A DNA stretch of 18,680 bases from an uncultured bacterium (GTDB lineage: Bacteria > Bdellovibrionota_C > UBA2361 > SZUA-149 > CALKYB01). Numbering within the stretch: the stretch's first letter is position 1; every line of letters begins with the position of its first letter. The stretch covers positions 1 to 18,680 of the forward strand of contig CALKYB010000128.1 in the NCBI GenBank assembly GCA_938003565.1. The letters are read 5' to 3'. Below the pieces are notes generated by a model. It did not search any database, was not told the DNA's origin, and worked only from the letters and a program-made list of their open reading frames with translations. This document shows positions 1 to 6,745 of this stretch, one piece after another. A program made the translations under genes and the position numbers.

Positions 1-43
1 CTGAAGTCTCGTTTTGCATTCCCACTTCCGCCGAGCCCTCGGA

Positions 44-64
44 GAAATCTCTTTGAGAGATTTC
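44..64. repeat. Inverted repeat at window edge
   Basis: The arms GAAATCTC (44-51) and GAGATTTC (57-64) are perfect inverses around a 5-nt loop. A smaller CCGAG/CTCGG pair lies just to its left. The site lies downstream of the small gene at 144-443 on the minus strand, where a terminator could sit, but no T-run follows in either direction, so a classical intrinsic terminator is not supported. Nothing else is recognisable in bases 1-143. Confidence 0.4.
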
Positions 65-143
65 GAGAATGAGCAGGAACAGTAAACTAAAATGTTCTCG
101 GACGAGAAGGCAATAATATTAGTTTGGACCGCTAGTTAAAAAA

Positions 144-443
144 CTAACGAGGAGAATCAGACCCAGCGCCTTCGGTCATTAACCCTAAGGCTTTGATACC
201 TGTCTGAGTGATTTTCCAGCTATTGCTAGTAAAGTCTCCTTCAGGATAAGGCCGTGCTAAACTTTTACCCTCTAGGGTGTAAAGGGCTCTTAGAACTTCG
301 TCATTGTCTTTAATACCTGTAGAGGTTGAGAGTTCACTTACTTCAATAGTAGAGGTTTCTGAAGCTCTGGTCTTACTAAGACTCTTTAGAATTGTAACTT
401 CGATGTAGGAAAATAGATTTTCTTTAACTTTCTCGTTGGCCAT
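144..443 (-). CDS. Small winged-helix-like hypothetical protein
   Basis: I do not recognise this gene by name. From the ATG at 443 it encodes about 99 residues, starting MANEKVKENLF. The frame stays open upstream to a TTG at 479, but the ATG looks the more natural start; neither has a clear Shine-Dalgarno. The order is a helical N-terminus, a helix-turn-helix-like middle (VSELSTSTGIKDNDEVLRAL), then a stretch with LARPYPEGDF and WKITQTGIKAL that reads like the recognition helix, wing and final strand of a winged-helix DNA-binding domain. There is no signal peptide or membrane segment. It follows gspN on the same strand after about 170 bp and could be co-transcribed or separate. A regulatory role is inference only. 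Confidence 0.55.
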   Translation of the reverse strand: MANEKVKENLFSYIEVTILKSLSKTRASETSTIEVSELSTSTGIKDNDEVLRALYTLEGKSLARPYPEGDFTSNSWKITQTGIKALGLMTEGAGSDSPR

Positions 444-612
444 ATAAAATAAACTAAAAAACGGTGAGTATTGAGCCAAGCCTAATAAGTTGGATTGGCT
501 GTGTTAGCCCCGTATAGTGGACTACTTTAGGAAATATATCAAGTGGGATCTAATGATTACAGCAGGTTATGGGCTTTTGAGACGTGAATAAACACTTAAA
601 TGGTGAGAAAAC

Positions 613-1557
613 TTAGAGTTCCTTGATTTCCTGGAATGGGTTTCTATTGAGAGGTTTCTCCCAGGTAAAGCCCCAGTTCTTACTTGGATTTTCGCTGTAT
701 TTACCTGCCGCTAAAGCCAGGTAGGGGGCGATTTCCTTTTGCCCAATATCGCTAAAGTTGAATTTGAAATTGCTAAGACCTGAAAGGATATTTCCATTCA
801 TATCCACAGTGCCGTTAGCACTACCCTTAAAACTACCCAAGGAAGAGTCGCCGCTACAGTTGTCAATTCTAAACTCATTATCCTTCCATTGAACCTCACA
901 TTCCGCGTTTAGCTTTTCGATTGCAGGTAGTTTCGCAGGCCCAAAAATTGGAGTTCCGCCTGGATAGCTTGCATCCTTGAGCGAAAGTTGGCCTTTAAAG
1001 CTTTTTAATTGACTACCATCCTCCGATGTTTCTCCATCTCCGGTGGAAAAAAGAGTTCCTTTTACACCGTAAAGCTTAGCAAGCGGGTAGTCGGAAATGC
1101 TTATAGATTGGGCCTCGTATTCAAAAGCGGAGCTGTTACTTAGGAGGGGACCAGAAAATTTAGTAACCAACTTGCCCTGATAACAATTGGCTTCAGCGGT
1201 AAGAATTTTCTTTAGCAAAACAATTGCTCCAAGTTCTAAGCCACCGTTTGGGGTTGAGCAAGAACCGGTAACTGCCAGCGAGCCCAGGCCTCCGTAGCTT
1301 GAGAAATCTCTCATGAATCTACCAATTGGGACTGACAATGAGAATGAATCTGCTGAGAATTTTAGAGGAAAGCTAGTTTGAAAGTCCTCAATATCTAAAT
1401 TAACCCCAGCAACGGCAGCATTGTTCCGAAGGTTCTTTTCTATAGAGTTTCCTAAATAGAGGTAGGCAATTCTTCCACCGAAAAAAAGAAGTAAGAACGT
1501 GCCAAGCACCACGATTTTTAAAAATGTTTTAGGACTTTCAGCGCGACGGTGACTCAT
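613..1557 (-). CDS. gspN: Type II secretion system protein GspN
   Basis: This 314-residue protein has one N-terminal membrane segment (about residues 12-33, after a basic SHRRAESPK start) and a long beta-rich periplasmic part. It fits GspN as found in delta-like T2SS clusters, distantly related to AsmA-type proteins. The identification rests mainly on topology, length and position after gspM. The periplasmic part repeats glycine-rich beta-strand patterns (FKGQLSLKDASYPGG, FKGSANGTVDMNG), and four cysteines (in SCST, ANCYQG, AECEV and DNCSG) could form disulfides. GspN is accessory in many systems and its mechanism is poorly defined. The start is 9 nt after the gspM stop, with AAGG about 13 nt upstream. 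No T-rich terminator follows the stop, so the operon end is not defined here. Confidence 0.75.
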   Translation of the reverse strand: MSHRRAESPKTFLKIVVLGTFLLLFFGGRIAYLYLGNSIEKNLRNNAAVAGVNLDIEDFQTSFPLKFSADSFSLSVPIGRFMRDFSSYGGLGSLAVTGSCSTPNGGLELGAIVLLKKILTAEANCYQGKLVTKFSGPLLSNSSAFEYEAQSISISDYPLAKLYGVKGTLFSTGDGETSEDGSQLKSFKGQLSLKDASYPGGTPIFGPAKLPAIEKLNAECEVQWKDNEFRIDNCSGDSSLGSFKGSANGTVDMNGNILSGLSNFKFNFSDIGQKEIAPYLALAAGKYSENPSKNWGFTWEKPLNRNPFQEIKEL

Positions 1558-1566
1558 GTCTAGTTA

Positions 1567-2136
1567 TTAACCTTCTTTTCTACGAACGCTAAAAATATCA
1601 AAAGTAGTTCGAAAAGAATCTTGAGAGCTGTTTCTAGCCATTTGAACTTTTCCCATGGTTAGAGAAGATTTGCCCTGCTCAAAATTGTAGAGGAATTTTA
1701 CGGTCTGATCGAGAGTGATGCTGTTTAGACTGAGGACGTAGGTCATTTTTTCAAACTCATCCCCTAAGGAAGTGGCGTTTTGACCTCTACGCTTGAAATC
1801 ATACTTAACATCAGCCCCGAGAGATTTTTTTACAAACTTATCTACTTCACTAGTGATTTGCTCAAAGCTCATTTCCGCATTACTAAAAGCTTCTTCGACA
1901 GCATTTAGTTTTTTTTCAAGCTGGGCATGTTGTTTGAGTAAGTAGTGAATTTCAGCCAAGTCACCCTGCCGGACTGTTTTTTTAGCAGCCTTTATTCTTG
2001 TACTCTCTAGGGAGTAGGAAACTCCGAAATAGACTAAAACACCAAGCAGTCCGAAAAAAGATAGGCCTACTACTAGTCTTTCACGAGGGTTTAGGGCCTC
2101 GAATTGAGCAATGATTTTTTTCTTATAAGTTTTCAT
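1567..2136 (-). CDS. gspM: Type II secretion system protein GspM
   Basis: This 189-residue bitopic inner-membrane protein has a short basic cytoplasmic start (MKTYKKK), a region ALNPRERLVVGLS typical of GspM just before the membrane, one membrane segment (about residues 20-41), a coiled-coil-like charged stretch (about 50-95) and a small C-terminal alpha/beta domain. GspM partners GspL in the platform that couples the cytoplasmic ATPase to the pseudopilus. Its ATG overlaps the gspL stop in an ATGA arrangement, indicating translational coupling and roughly equal output of the two partners. Length and topology are normal for the family, although sequence conservation in GspM is always low. Confidence 0.85.
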   Translation of the reverse strand: MKTYKKKIIAQFEALNPRERLVVGLSFFGLLGVLVYFGVSYSLESTRIKAAKKTVRQGDLAEIHYLLKQHAQLEKKLNAVEEAFSNAEMSFEQITSEVDKFVKKSLGADVKYDFKRRGQNATSLGDEFEKMTYVLSLNSITLDQTVKFLYNFEQGKSSLTMGKVQMARNSSQDSFRTTFDIFSVRRKEG

Positions 2137-3590
2137 TCGCAGAGTGGTATTTTAGCCTCAAAACCAGTTCTTGAACCGTAGTTACTTCCTTTGGTGGTGG
2201 CTGAAGGTTTTGATTTGTCACAAAACTTACTACTTTTCTTTAGCACTTGGTCAAGCTTTCCAACCGCAGGAATACTTCCCAGACTTCCGTTTATAGTAAT
2301 CATTTGGGGTTCGATTATTAAATCTTTTATTTGAGTATCTAGGGTAGGAGTTATAAGTTTTGACAGTTCTTTCAGAGACTCCAGTGGGGAAAGCGCTGAA
2401 AGTGAGCCACGGTCTTGGAGTTTCTCTTCCAAGGCTGCGACTTTATTGGCAAGGATAGATTTTTCAACTCCCTTGGTCAAAGTTTCTCCTGGTAGATAGG
2501 CAGCAGAGGCTTGCTCAATTGCTCTGTCAATTCTTTCGAGCTGCATATACTCAAAAAGAAATTTGGATGATAGCAAGATCAGGCCGAGTATGAGGGCTCC
2601 AGCTATATTCCAAAAGTGTTCTTGGACCGCCACCATGATATTTCTAAATGTTGGCTTATAGGCGAATTCGCCCTGTCTGAAATTAATCTCTCCAGAGTTT
2701 TCAGTAGACTTTGTAGTTGTTTCGTGGGCGAGGAGTCCTAAAGCTCCAGGAAAACTGTTTAGGTCCACTCCACTTATATTACCTGGAAGTAAGCTGTTTA
2801 AATCAAGGAACATTGATTCGTAGGGGGCAGAGGAAGAAAACGATCTTGCAGCTGCCTGATTTCCTACGAGAAAAACTTTTTCAATACTCTTACCGGCGGA
2901 TAGTTCGGCCTGTGAAATTGTGCATCTTAAATCTGCCATAAGTTGTTCCGCTCCAGCAGAGGTGCTAGCGCTAAGCTCTCTCATAGCAAAAATAGTTTTA
3001 TCGAAAAGTATAACTATTGAAGCAAAAGTTGGCTGAAGATCTATAATTGCAAAAGAGGAGGTAAAAGCTTCCGGTGCTAGGTCGGCTATCCCTGCTAGTG
3101 CAAATGAATTGTTGGTGAGAAAGGATGGTTCAAGTCCAATGTGGCTAAAGGTTTTTAAACTTTCTTCCACTATGGTCTTTGGCACAAATGAAGAGAGGTG
3201 TTCAAATTTATCTTCCTTCAGTTGATTGGATAAATAACTATCGAAAACAAACTCGTCGATATCGAAGGGGATCTTGTCTTGAATTTGAAGTGGAAGGACT
3301 TTCTCAACATTTTTTGGGTCACTAAAAGGCAATATGACCTTCTCAAATAGGACCTGATCGCTATTAAGAAGGGCTGCCGTACTATCAACCTCGGTTTTGA
3401 AGACTTCGTCTAAATCAAGCCGCGCAACGGTTACTTCATCATTCTCCTGTTCGTCATCTTCGTTTACTATTCGCTCTGGAATATCCAACGTACGTATATC
3501 TGTAAGGGTTGGTCGACCACCCGCTCCTAGCTTTCCCGCAAACAGGTAGGCTTTGTTGTCTTTACAGCTTATCGCGATGGTCAATGACAT
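2133..3590 (-). CDS. gspL: Type II secretion system protein GspL
   Basis: This 485-residue protein has a large N-terminal cytoplasmic actin/PilM-like domain (about residues 1-310), one membrane helix (about 327-346) and a periplasmic part with a short coiled coil and a small ferredoxin-like fold (about 385-485). GspL recruits the GspE ATPase to the membrane and pairs with GspM. Recognisable parts are the strand pair VILPFSDPKNVEKVLPLQI, which matches the GspL/PilM entry into subdomain 1, and FAIIDLQPTFASIVILF, the second phosphate-loop-like strand pair of the fold. The start has AGGA about 8 nt upstream. It is preceded by about 300 bp where gspK would normally be, and it overlaps gspM by 4 nt. 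Two cysteines lie near the C-terminus. Confidence 0.9.
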   Translation of the reverse strand: MSLTIAISCKDNKAYLFAGKLGAGGRPTLTDIRTLDIPERIVNEDDEQENDEVTVARLDLDEVFKTEVDSTAALLNSDQVLFEKVILPFSDPKNVEKVLPLQIQDKIPFDIDEFVFDSYLSNQLKEDKFEHLSSFVPKTIVEESLKTFSHIGLEPSFLTNNSFALAGIADLAPEAFTSSFAIIDLQPTFASIVILFDKTIFAMRELSASTSAGAEQLMADLRCTISQAELSAGKSIEKVFLVGNQAAARSFSSSAPYESMFLDLNSLLPGNISGVDLNSFPGALGLLAHETTTKSTENSGEINFRQGEFAYKPTFRNIMVAVQEHFWNIAGALILGLILLSSKFLFEYMQLERIDRAIEQASAAYLPGETLTKGVEKSILANKVAALEEKLQDRGSLSALSPLESLKELSKLITPTLDTQIKDLIIEPQMITINGSLGSIPAVGKLDQVLKKSSKFCDKSKPSATTKGSNYGSRTGFEAKIPLCE

Positions 3591-3649
3591 TAGGCGATCC
3601 TAATTAAAGAAGAATAAAGTGGTATTTTAACCAAGAGAACTTTTTAGCC

Positions 3650-3856
3650 TCAATTTAAACTAACTTTCGCAAATTTAAATTCTAACAATTTCACCTCAGG
3701 AGGCATTTCCGAAGTAAAATATTTGGTGTCCATCACTTCTCGAAATACTCTAGATTTAAACTCAATATTGGGGTTCAGAGGTATTTTCGCACAACAATCT
3801 TTTTCTGCTAATGAACTCGCACTATTCTTAACATATTCAAAATAAAGGTTAAAATC
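3650..3856 (-). pseudogene. Start-less open stretch in the gspK position
   Basis: Between gspJ and gspL there is a 68-codon run without stops, ending in TGA at 3650-3652. It has no ATG or GTG in its first half; the upstream limit is a stop at 3857-3859. The translation reads like protein, with NLYFEYVKNSASSLAEKD near the start and DTKYFTSEMPPEVKLLEF near the end. A neighbouring frame just upstream reads FRIPDGAEILTF, as if frameshifts had broken a longer frame. The TKYF segment faintly recalls the C-terminal strand of GspK proteins, but this is weak. It may be the decayed 3' end of gspK, a remnant of another gene, or chance. It cannot encode a normal GspK of about 300 residues. Confidence 0.25.
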
Positions 3857-3893
3857 TCAGCGCCGTCAGGAATTCGAAATAAGTTTATCAGCT

Positions 3894-4667
3894 TTATCTA
3901 GGAGTGGGGGGAATACTTCGCCTTGGTGAGCGCCTATTAACCGCCACCGCTGTGCGGTATTTGTTTAACCGACCATCCTCGCCGGCTATGGCGAGTGTTA
4001 TTTCTACAGCATGGGGTAGGGAGGGTCTATTTCGCTTTCCATCCGACCAGTCGTCAACCCAGGCTTCATCATGTAGATAGCGAAAATTAAGAGAAGTTAC
4101 ATTAGCAGCAATTGGAAAAGTAATTCGCAAGCTCTCTCTGGTTTTCTTATCTCTAACATCTGCGGGAATTTCATTTCTAATCAATAAATAGGTTTTCTCA
4201 CCATTCTCCATCTCAATGCTTTGTTCTGGATCCTCAACAAGGCTGTAACTTATTTCAACGACACCTGTGTTAGCGAAAGCACCATAAGCAGCTTGAGCTG
4301 TGCCGCTACTTATAAATTGAATTGAGTCCTTAGCGGAGGCACCAGAGCCTTTGTTTACTCCCTTAAATTGGCTTTGTCTCTGATTTGGAGCAGTTGGTCC
4401 ACCAGAAGCCGTCTGATCTCCAGAGTCTGTAGCGGCAAGATTGATACCTGGCATACGATTGCTCAGTTCCCGCGTGATTCTCTCTATAACTGACCGAGCA
4501 GTCGTCGAAGCCTTGTTTCTATTTAGCAGGTTGTCACGACTAGTAATTATACCATCTAGTGTGCCAAACATTATGGTGGAGAGTATTCCAAGCAAAACCG
4601 CCACTGCAACTAGCTCGACCATCGTAAAGCCACTCTGGCTATAGATAATTTTTCTCTCTTTTTTCAT
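3894..4667 (-). CDS. gspJ: T2SS minor pseudopilin GspJ
   Basis: This 257-residue type IV-pilin-like protein has a short basic leader ending in G13, a predicted prepilin-peptidase cut at SQSG/FTMVE, glutamate at mature position 5 (E18) and a hydrophobic helix to about residue 37. In known systems GspJ sits in the I-J-K tip complex that caps the pseudopilus. The segment RTAVAVNRR near the C-terminus, preceded by LPHAVEITLAI, is the typical GspJ ending. The start is 29 nt after the gspI stop. The last residues (SIPPTPR) run through a C6 tract on the coding strand (3906-3911), where an indel error would change the C-terminus. A glycine/serine/glutamine-rich stretch at about residues 76-110 is probably a surface loop. 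Confidence 0.88.
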   Translation of the reverse strand: MKKERKIIYSQSGFTMVELVAVAVLLGILSTIMFGTLDGIITSRDNLLNRNKASTTARSVIERITRELSNRMPGINLAATDSGDQTASGGPTAPNQRQSQFKGVNKGSGASAKDSIQFISSGTAQAAYGAFANTGVVEISYSLVEDPEQSIEMENGEKTYLLIRNEIPADVRDKKTRESLRITFPIAANVTSLNFRYLHDEAWVDDWSDGKRNRPSLPHAVEITLAIAGEDGRLNKYRTAVAVNRRSPRRSIPPTPR

Positions 4668-4696
4668 TCAACTTTGTCTATCCAAAATCTGAGTGC

Positions 4697-5206
4697 TTAT
4701 AGTTTTGGAGGATTTTTCATGTAATATACAATATCAAACTGTTCTAGTTCGGATGGCCCCCAAGAAATAGTCAAAAGAATTTTCCTAAGCATATCTCCTT
4801 CCAGTCCAGGCAAGGGGAAATTACTACTATCCACTTTGTAGTTCCAGCCTTCCAGTCCCCCGACGTCTTCTTCTGAGAAGTCAGCGTCAAAGAAACCTAG
4901 CTTCTTTAGATAACTCTCTAAGCTTCCAGAGGTTTGTCCAGAGTCGGGAGGTTCAGGTTGAACTTCAATGGAGGATAAAATGTATTGGGCATACATAGCG
5001 GCGCTGCTTCGACTTTCTTCGGCTAGGTAGGCTTCCACATAGTTTGATTGAATACCCACGAGTGTAGTGAGAGCAATAGCGAGCACTACCATGGAAGCAA
5101 CTACTTCAATCAATGTGAAACCACTTTGATTTAAACTATTACAATGAGAATCTTGATGTGTGGCAGAAGTTGGGTCAGTGGTGATGAGGAAGTGAGGAAG
5201 TATCAT
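4697..5206 (-). CDS. gspI: T2SS minor pseudopilin GspI
   Basis: This 169-residue protein has the prepilin signature QSG/FTLIEVV, with the cut after G29 and E34 at mature position 5, and a hydrophobic helix to about residue 52. The AMYAQYILSSIE segment after the helix fits GspI, where the helix continues into a short alpha/beta domain, and LLTISWG near the end is the typical GspI C-terminal strand. GspI forms the tip complex with GspJ and, normally, GspK. The leader of 29 residues is much longer than usual. No good Shine-Dalgarno precedes the ATG at 5206, but no other Met codon lies before the cleavage site. It sits 30 nt after gspH and 29 nt before gspJ. Confidence 0.85.
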   Translation of the reverse strand: MILPHFLITTDPTSATHQDSHCNSLNQSGFTLIEVVASMVVLAIALTTLVGIQSNYVEAYLAEESRSSAAMYAQYILSSIEVQPEPPDSGQTSGSLESYLKKLGFFDADFSEEDVGGLEGWNYKVDSSNFPLPGLEGDMLRKILLTISWGPSELEQFDIVYYMKNPPKL

Positions 5207-5236
5207 AAGATTAACAAATATTATGAACAGCTCAGT

Positions 5237-6031
5237 CTAAGAGCCTGGAAGTTTTCCATAAGTCCATTCATAGTCCTTGTAGGTATTCTCAACGACAACT
5301 TTGCCTGAGGAAGGATTCATGAATAGAGTAAAATCACTATCCTCTATTAAAAAGTGGACAAGCGCAAATTGGCTAGCGCCTCGTGGTGAGAAGCGAATAA
5401 AGGTAGTGCCTGTCTCAATAGCCTCTCCACCGATCTTAACATCCTTAAATTGAACCCCTTCGATTAGGGCTTGTGGGTCTGCCAGCTCAGGAAATTCAAG
5501 TGGGGGAGCAGTTTTCACTGCACCGTTGGAGTCGCTAAAGACCATGGCGAAGTATTGCTCTGAAAGATCACCAGTGCTTTGACTATCTTCAATTGCGGTT
5601 AGCTCTTCTGCTGAAATTCTCTGCTCTTCTAAAGCGTCTGCTGCTCTACGTGCTTTTTCGCCGGAGGTTCGAAGATTTGCCAAATAGTCTACTTCTACTG
5701 TTTGATCGCCTTTAATTTGGACTTCTTTCTCTACATGAAATGTGTTGTTGTCGAGATTCAGAACCAAGCGATAGGTTTCATTGCGGGCCAATGCGTGTTG
5801 GAAAAGAAATTCCCAATTATTAGCAAATTTTCTTAGCTGCTCTTTCTGTTTAAAAAGTAGTATTGACTCAACTCTAGAAAAAGCTATTGAGCCGATTACG
5901 CCAATCAAAACAATTACTACCACAAGCTCAACTAAGGTGAGCCCTCTATCGCCGATTTTTGAACGTAGAATATTTCGACAAATCCAGTCTTTGAAGCAGT
6001 GAATCCTCGTAGATGGGCTACTCAATTGCAA
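5237..6031 (-). CDS. gspH: T2SS minor pseudopilin GspH, enlarged, TTG start
   Basis: This is a pseudopilin of up to 264 residues, with the cut predicted after G30 (GDRG/LTLVE), E35 at mature position 5 and a hydrophobic helix to about residue 52. The C-terminal part (FIRFSPRGAS, then a strand pair ending TLFMNPSSGKVVV) matches the end of GspH. GspH is usually about 150-200 residues; here a charged, probably helical insertion occupies roughly residues 104-187. No ATG or GTG lies between the gspG stop and the cleavage site: the only common start codons are TTG at 6031 and TTG at 6025, both without a Shine-Dalgarno. The frame is the same as gspG, two codons beyond its TAA, so reinitiation or readthrough is possible. 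Confidence 0.82.
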   Translation of the reverse strand: MQLSSPSTRIHCFKDWICRNILRSKIGDRGLTLVELVVVIVLIGVIGSIAFSRVESILLFKQKEQLRKFANNWEFLFQHALARNETYRLVLNLDNNTFHVEKEVQIKGDQTVEVDYLANLRTSGEKARRAADALEEQRISAEELTAIEDSQSTGDLSEQYFAMVFSDSNGAVKTAPPLEFPELADPQALIEGVQFKDVKIGGEAIETGTTFIRFSPRGASQFALVHFLIEDSDFTLFMNPSSGKVVVENTYKDYEWTYGKLPGS

Positions 6032-6037
6032 AGCAAA

Positions 6038-6529
6038 TTAGTTGATTACGAAATCGGTATTAGCTCCGTCGCCACCGGCTACCCCGTCAGCTCCAAGAGT
6101 TTGAATAGAAATAGACCTTCCGCCATTCTCTGTTTTGTAAATGTAAGGATTTCCCCAAACATCAAGTAAGTCATCGGCTTCGGTTGTGGCAGTGAATAGT
6201 TTTCCTTTAGTTTCTGGACAAGATTTAGTCAAACATTCAAGAGATGAAGGATACTTGTTGAATTGAAGTTTGTAATTTTGTAGCGAGCCCTTTAGTTGAT
6301 TCATTTTCAGTTCATTAGCCTTGGCTTTGGCTGCTTCAGTATTACCAAAGATATTCTTTGCGACTACGCCCATGAGGACTCCGATTAGCAAGATAACCGC
6401 AATTAATTCTACCAGGGTCAGACCAGCCTCTCCGCTTCTACTTCGCAATTTAAAAAAGTTGTTTGGGTTCTTATTTTGACTTTTTTTCAGTGAATTCATA
6501 CGACGAGCAAAAGAAGTAAGGATATTCAT
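6038..6529 (-). CDS. gspG: T2SS major pseudopilin GspG
   Basis: This 163-residue protein is the main subunit of the pseudopilus. The cut is predicted after G36 (GEAG/LTLVE), with E41 at mature position 5. The conserved DVWGNPYIYK (about 123-132) and the C-terminal GADGVAGGDGANTDFVIN, which includes the acidic calcium-binding loop, identify GspG rather than a minor subunit. AGGAAA lies about 6 nt before the ATG at 6529, supporting that start and hence an unusually long leader of 36 residues; Met11 would shorten it to 26. Two cysteines (C99, C104) lie in the variable loop SSLECLTKSCPETKG. It stands 211 bp after gspF, behind a hairpin and a palindrome that may set its expression apart from the genes upstream. 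Confidence 0.93.
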   Translation of the reverse strand: MNILTSFARRMNSLKKSQNKNPNNFFKLRSRSGEAGLTLVELIAVILLIGVLMGVVAKNIFGNTEAAKAKANELKMNQLKGSLQNYKLQFNKYPSSLECLTKSCPETKGKLFTATTEADDLLDVWGNPYIYKTENGGRSISIQTLGADGVAGGDGANTDFVIN

Positions 6530-6676
6530 TACTATTTCCTAAAAAAATTATAAACTTCAAGGGCGAGGTTGTTTCTTCCTTGTTCTCCAATGGTGACGGC
6601 TTCTTGCTGTAACCAGCTATAACTTAGCTTCCTGAGCAGAAACTGGACCGGTTACTTCTTACTGCTTCTGAAACTG

Positions 6677-6698
6677 AAGTGTCAAGAATTTGACACTT
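6677..6698. promoter_or_regulatory. Palindrome upstream of gspG
   Basis: AAGTGTCAA and TTGACACTT are perfect 9-nt inverses around GAAT, giving a 22-bp site in the spacer before gspG. It could be an operator for a dimeric regulator or an mRNA hairpin. On the minus strand TTGACA inside it matches a -35 consensus, but nothing close to TATAAT follows at 16-18 nt, so an internal promoter here is weak. On the plus strand the right arm runs into TTTTT, but no plus-strand gene ends there. Confidence 0.45.
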
Positions 6699-6725
6699 TT
6701 TACTTCAATTTATTCACATTTTTTT

Positions 6726-6745
6726 GATAAGGGCGCACCCTTATC
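6726..6745 (-). repeat. Hairpin overlapping the gspF stop codon
   Basis: GATAAGGG (6726-6733) and CCCTTATC (6738-6745) form a perfect 8-bp stem with a CGCA loop, and the gspF TAA lies inside the stem. On the minus strand it is followed by A residues rather than a T-run, so it is not an intrinsic terminator. A hairpin at this boundary could be an mRNA processing or stability element that raises the major pseudopilin relative to the upstream ATPase and platform genes; this is inference. Confidence 0.5.

Noticed and set aside
3867..3911. A longer GspJ made by a frameshift at the C6 tract
   Set aside because: The alternative frame adds only about a dozen residues before a stop, and GspJ already has its conserved C-terminal strand; a sequencing error cannot be excluded but is not needed.
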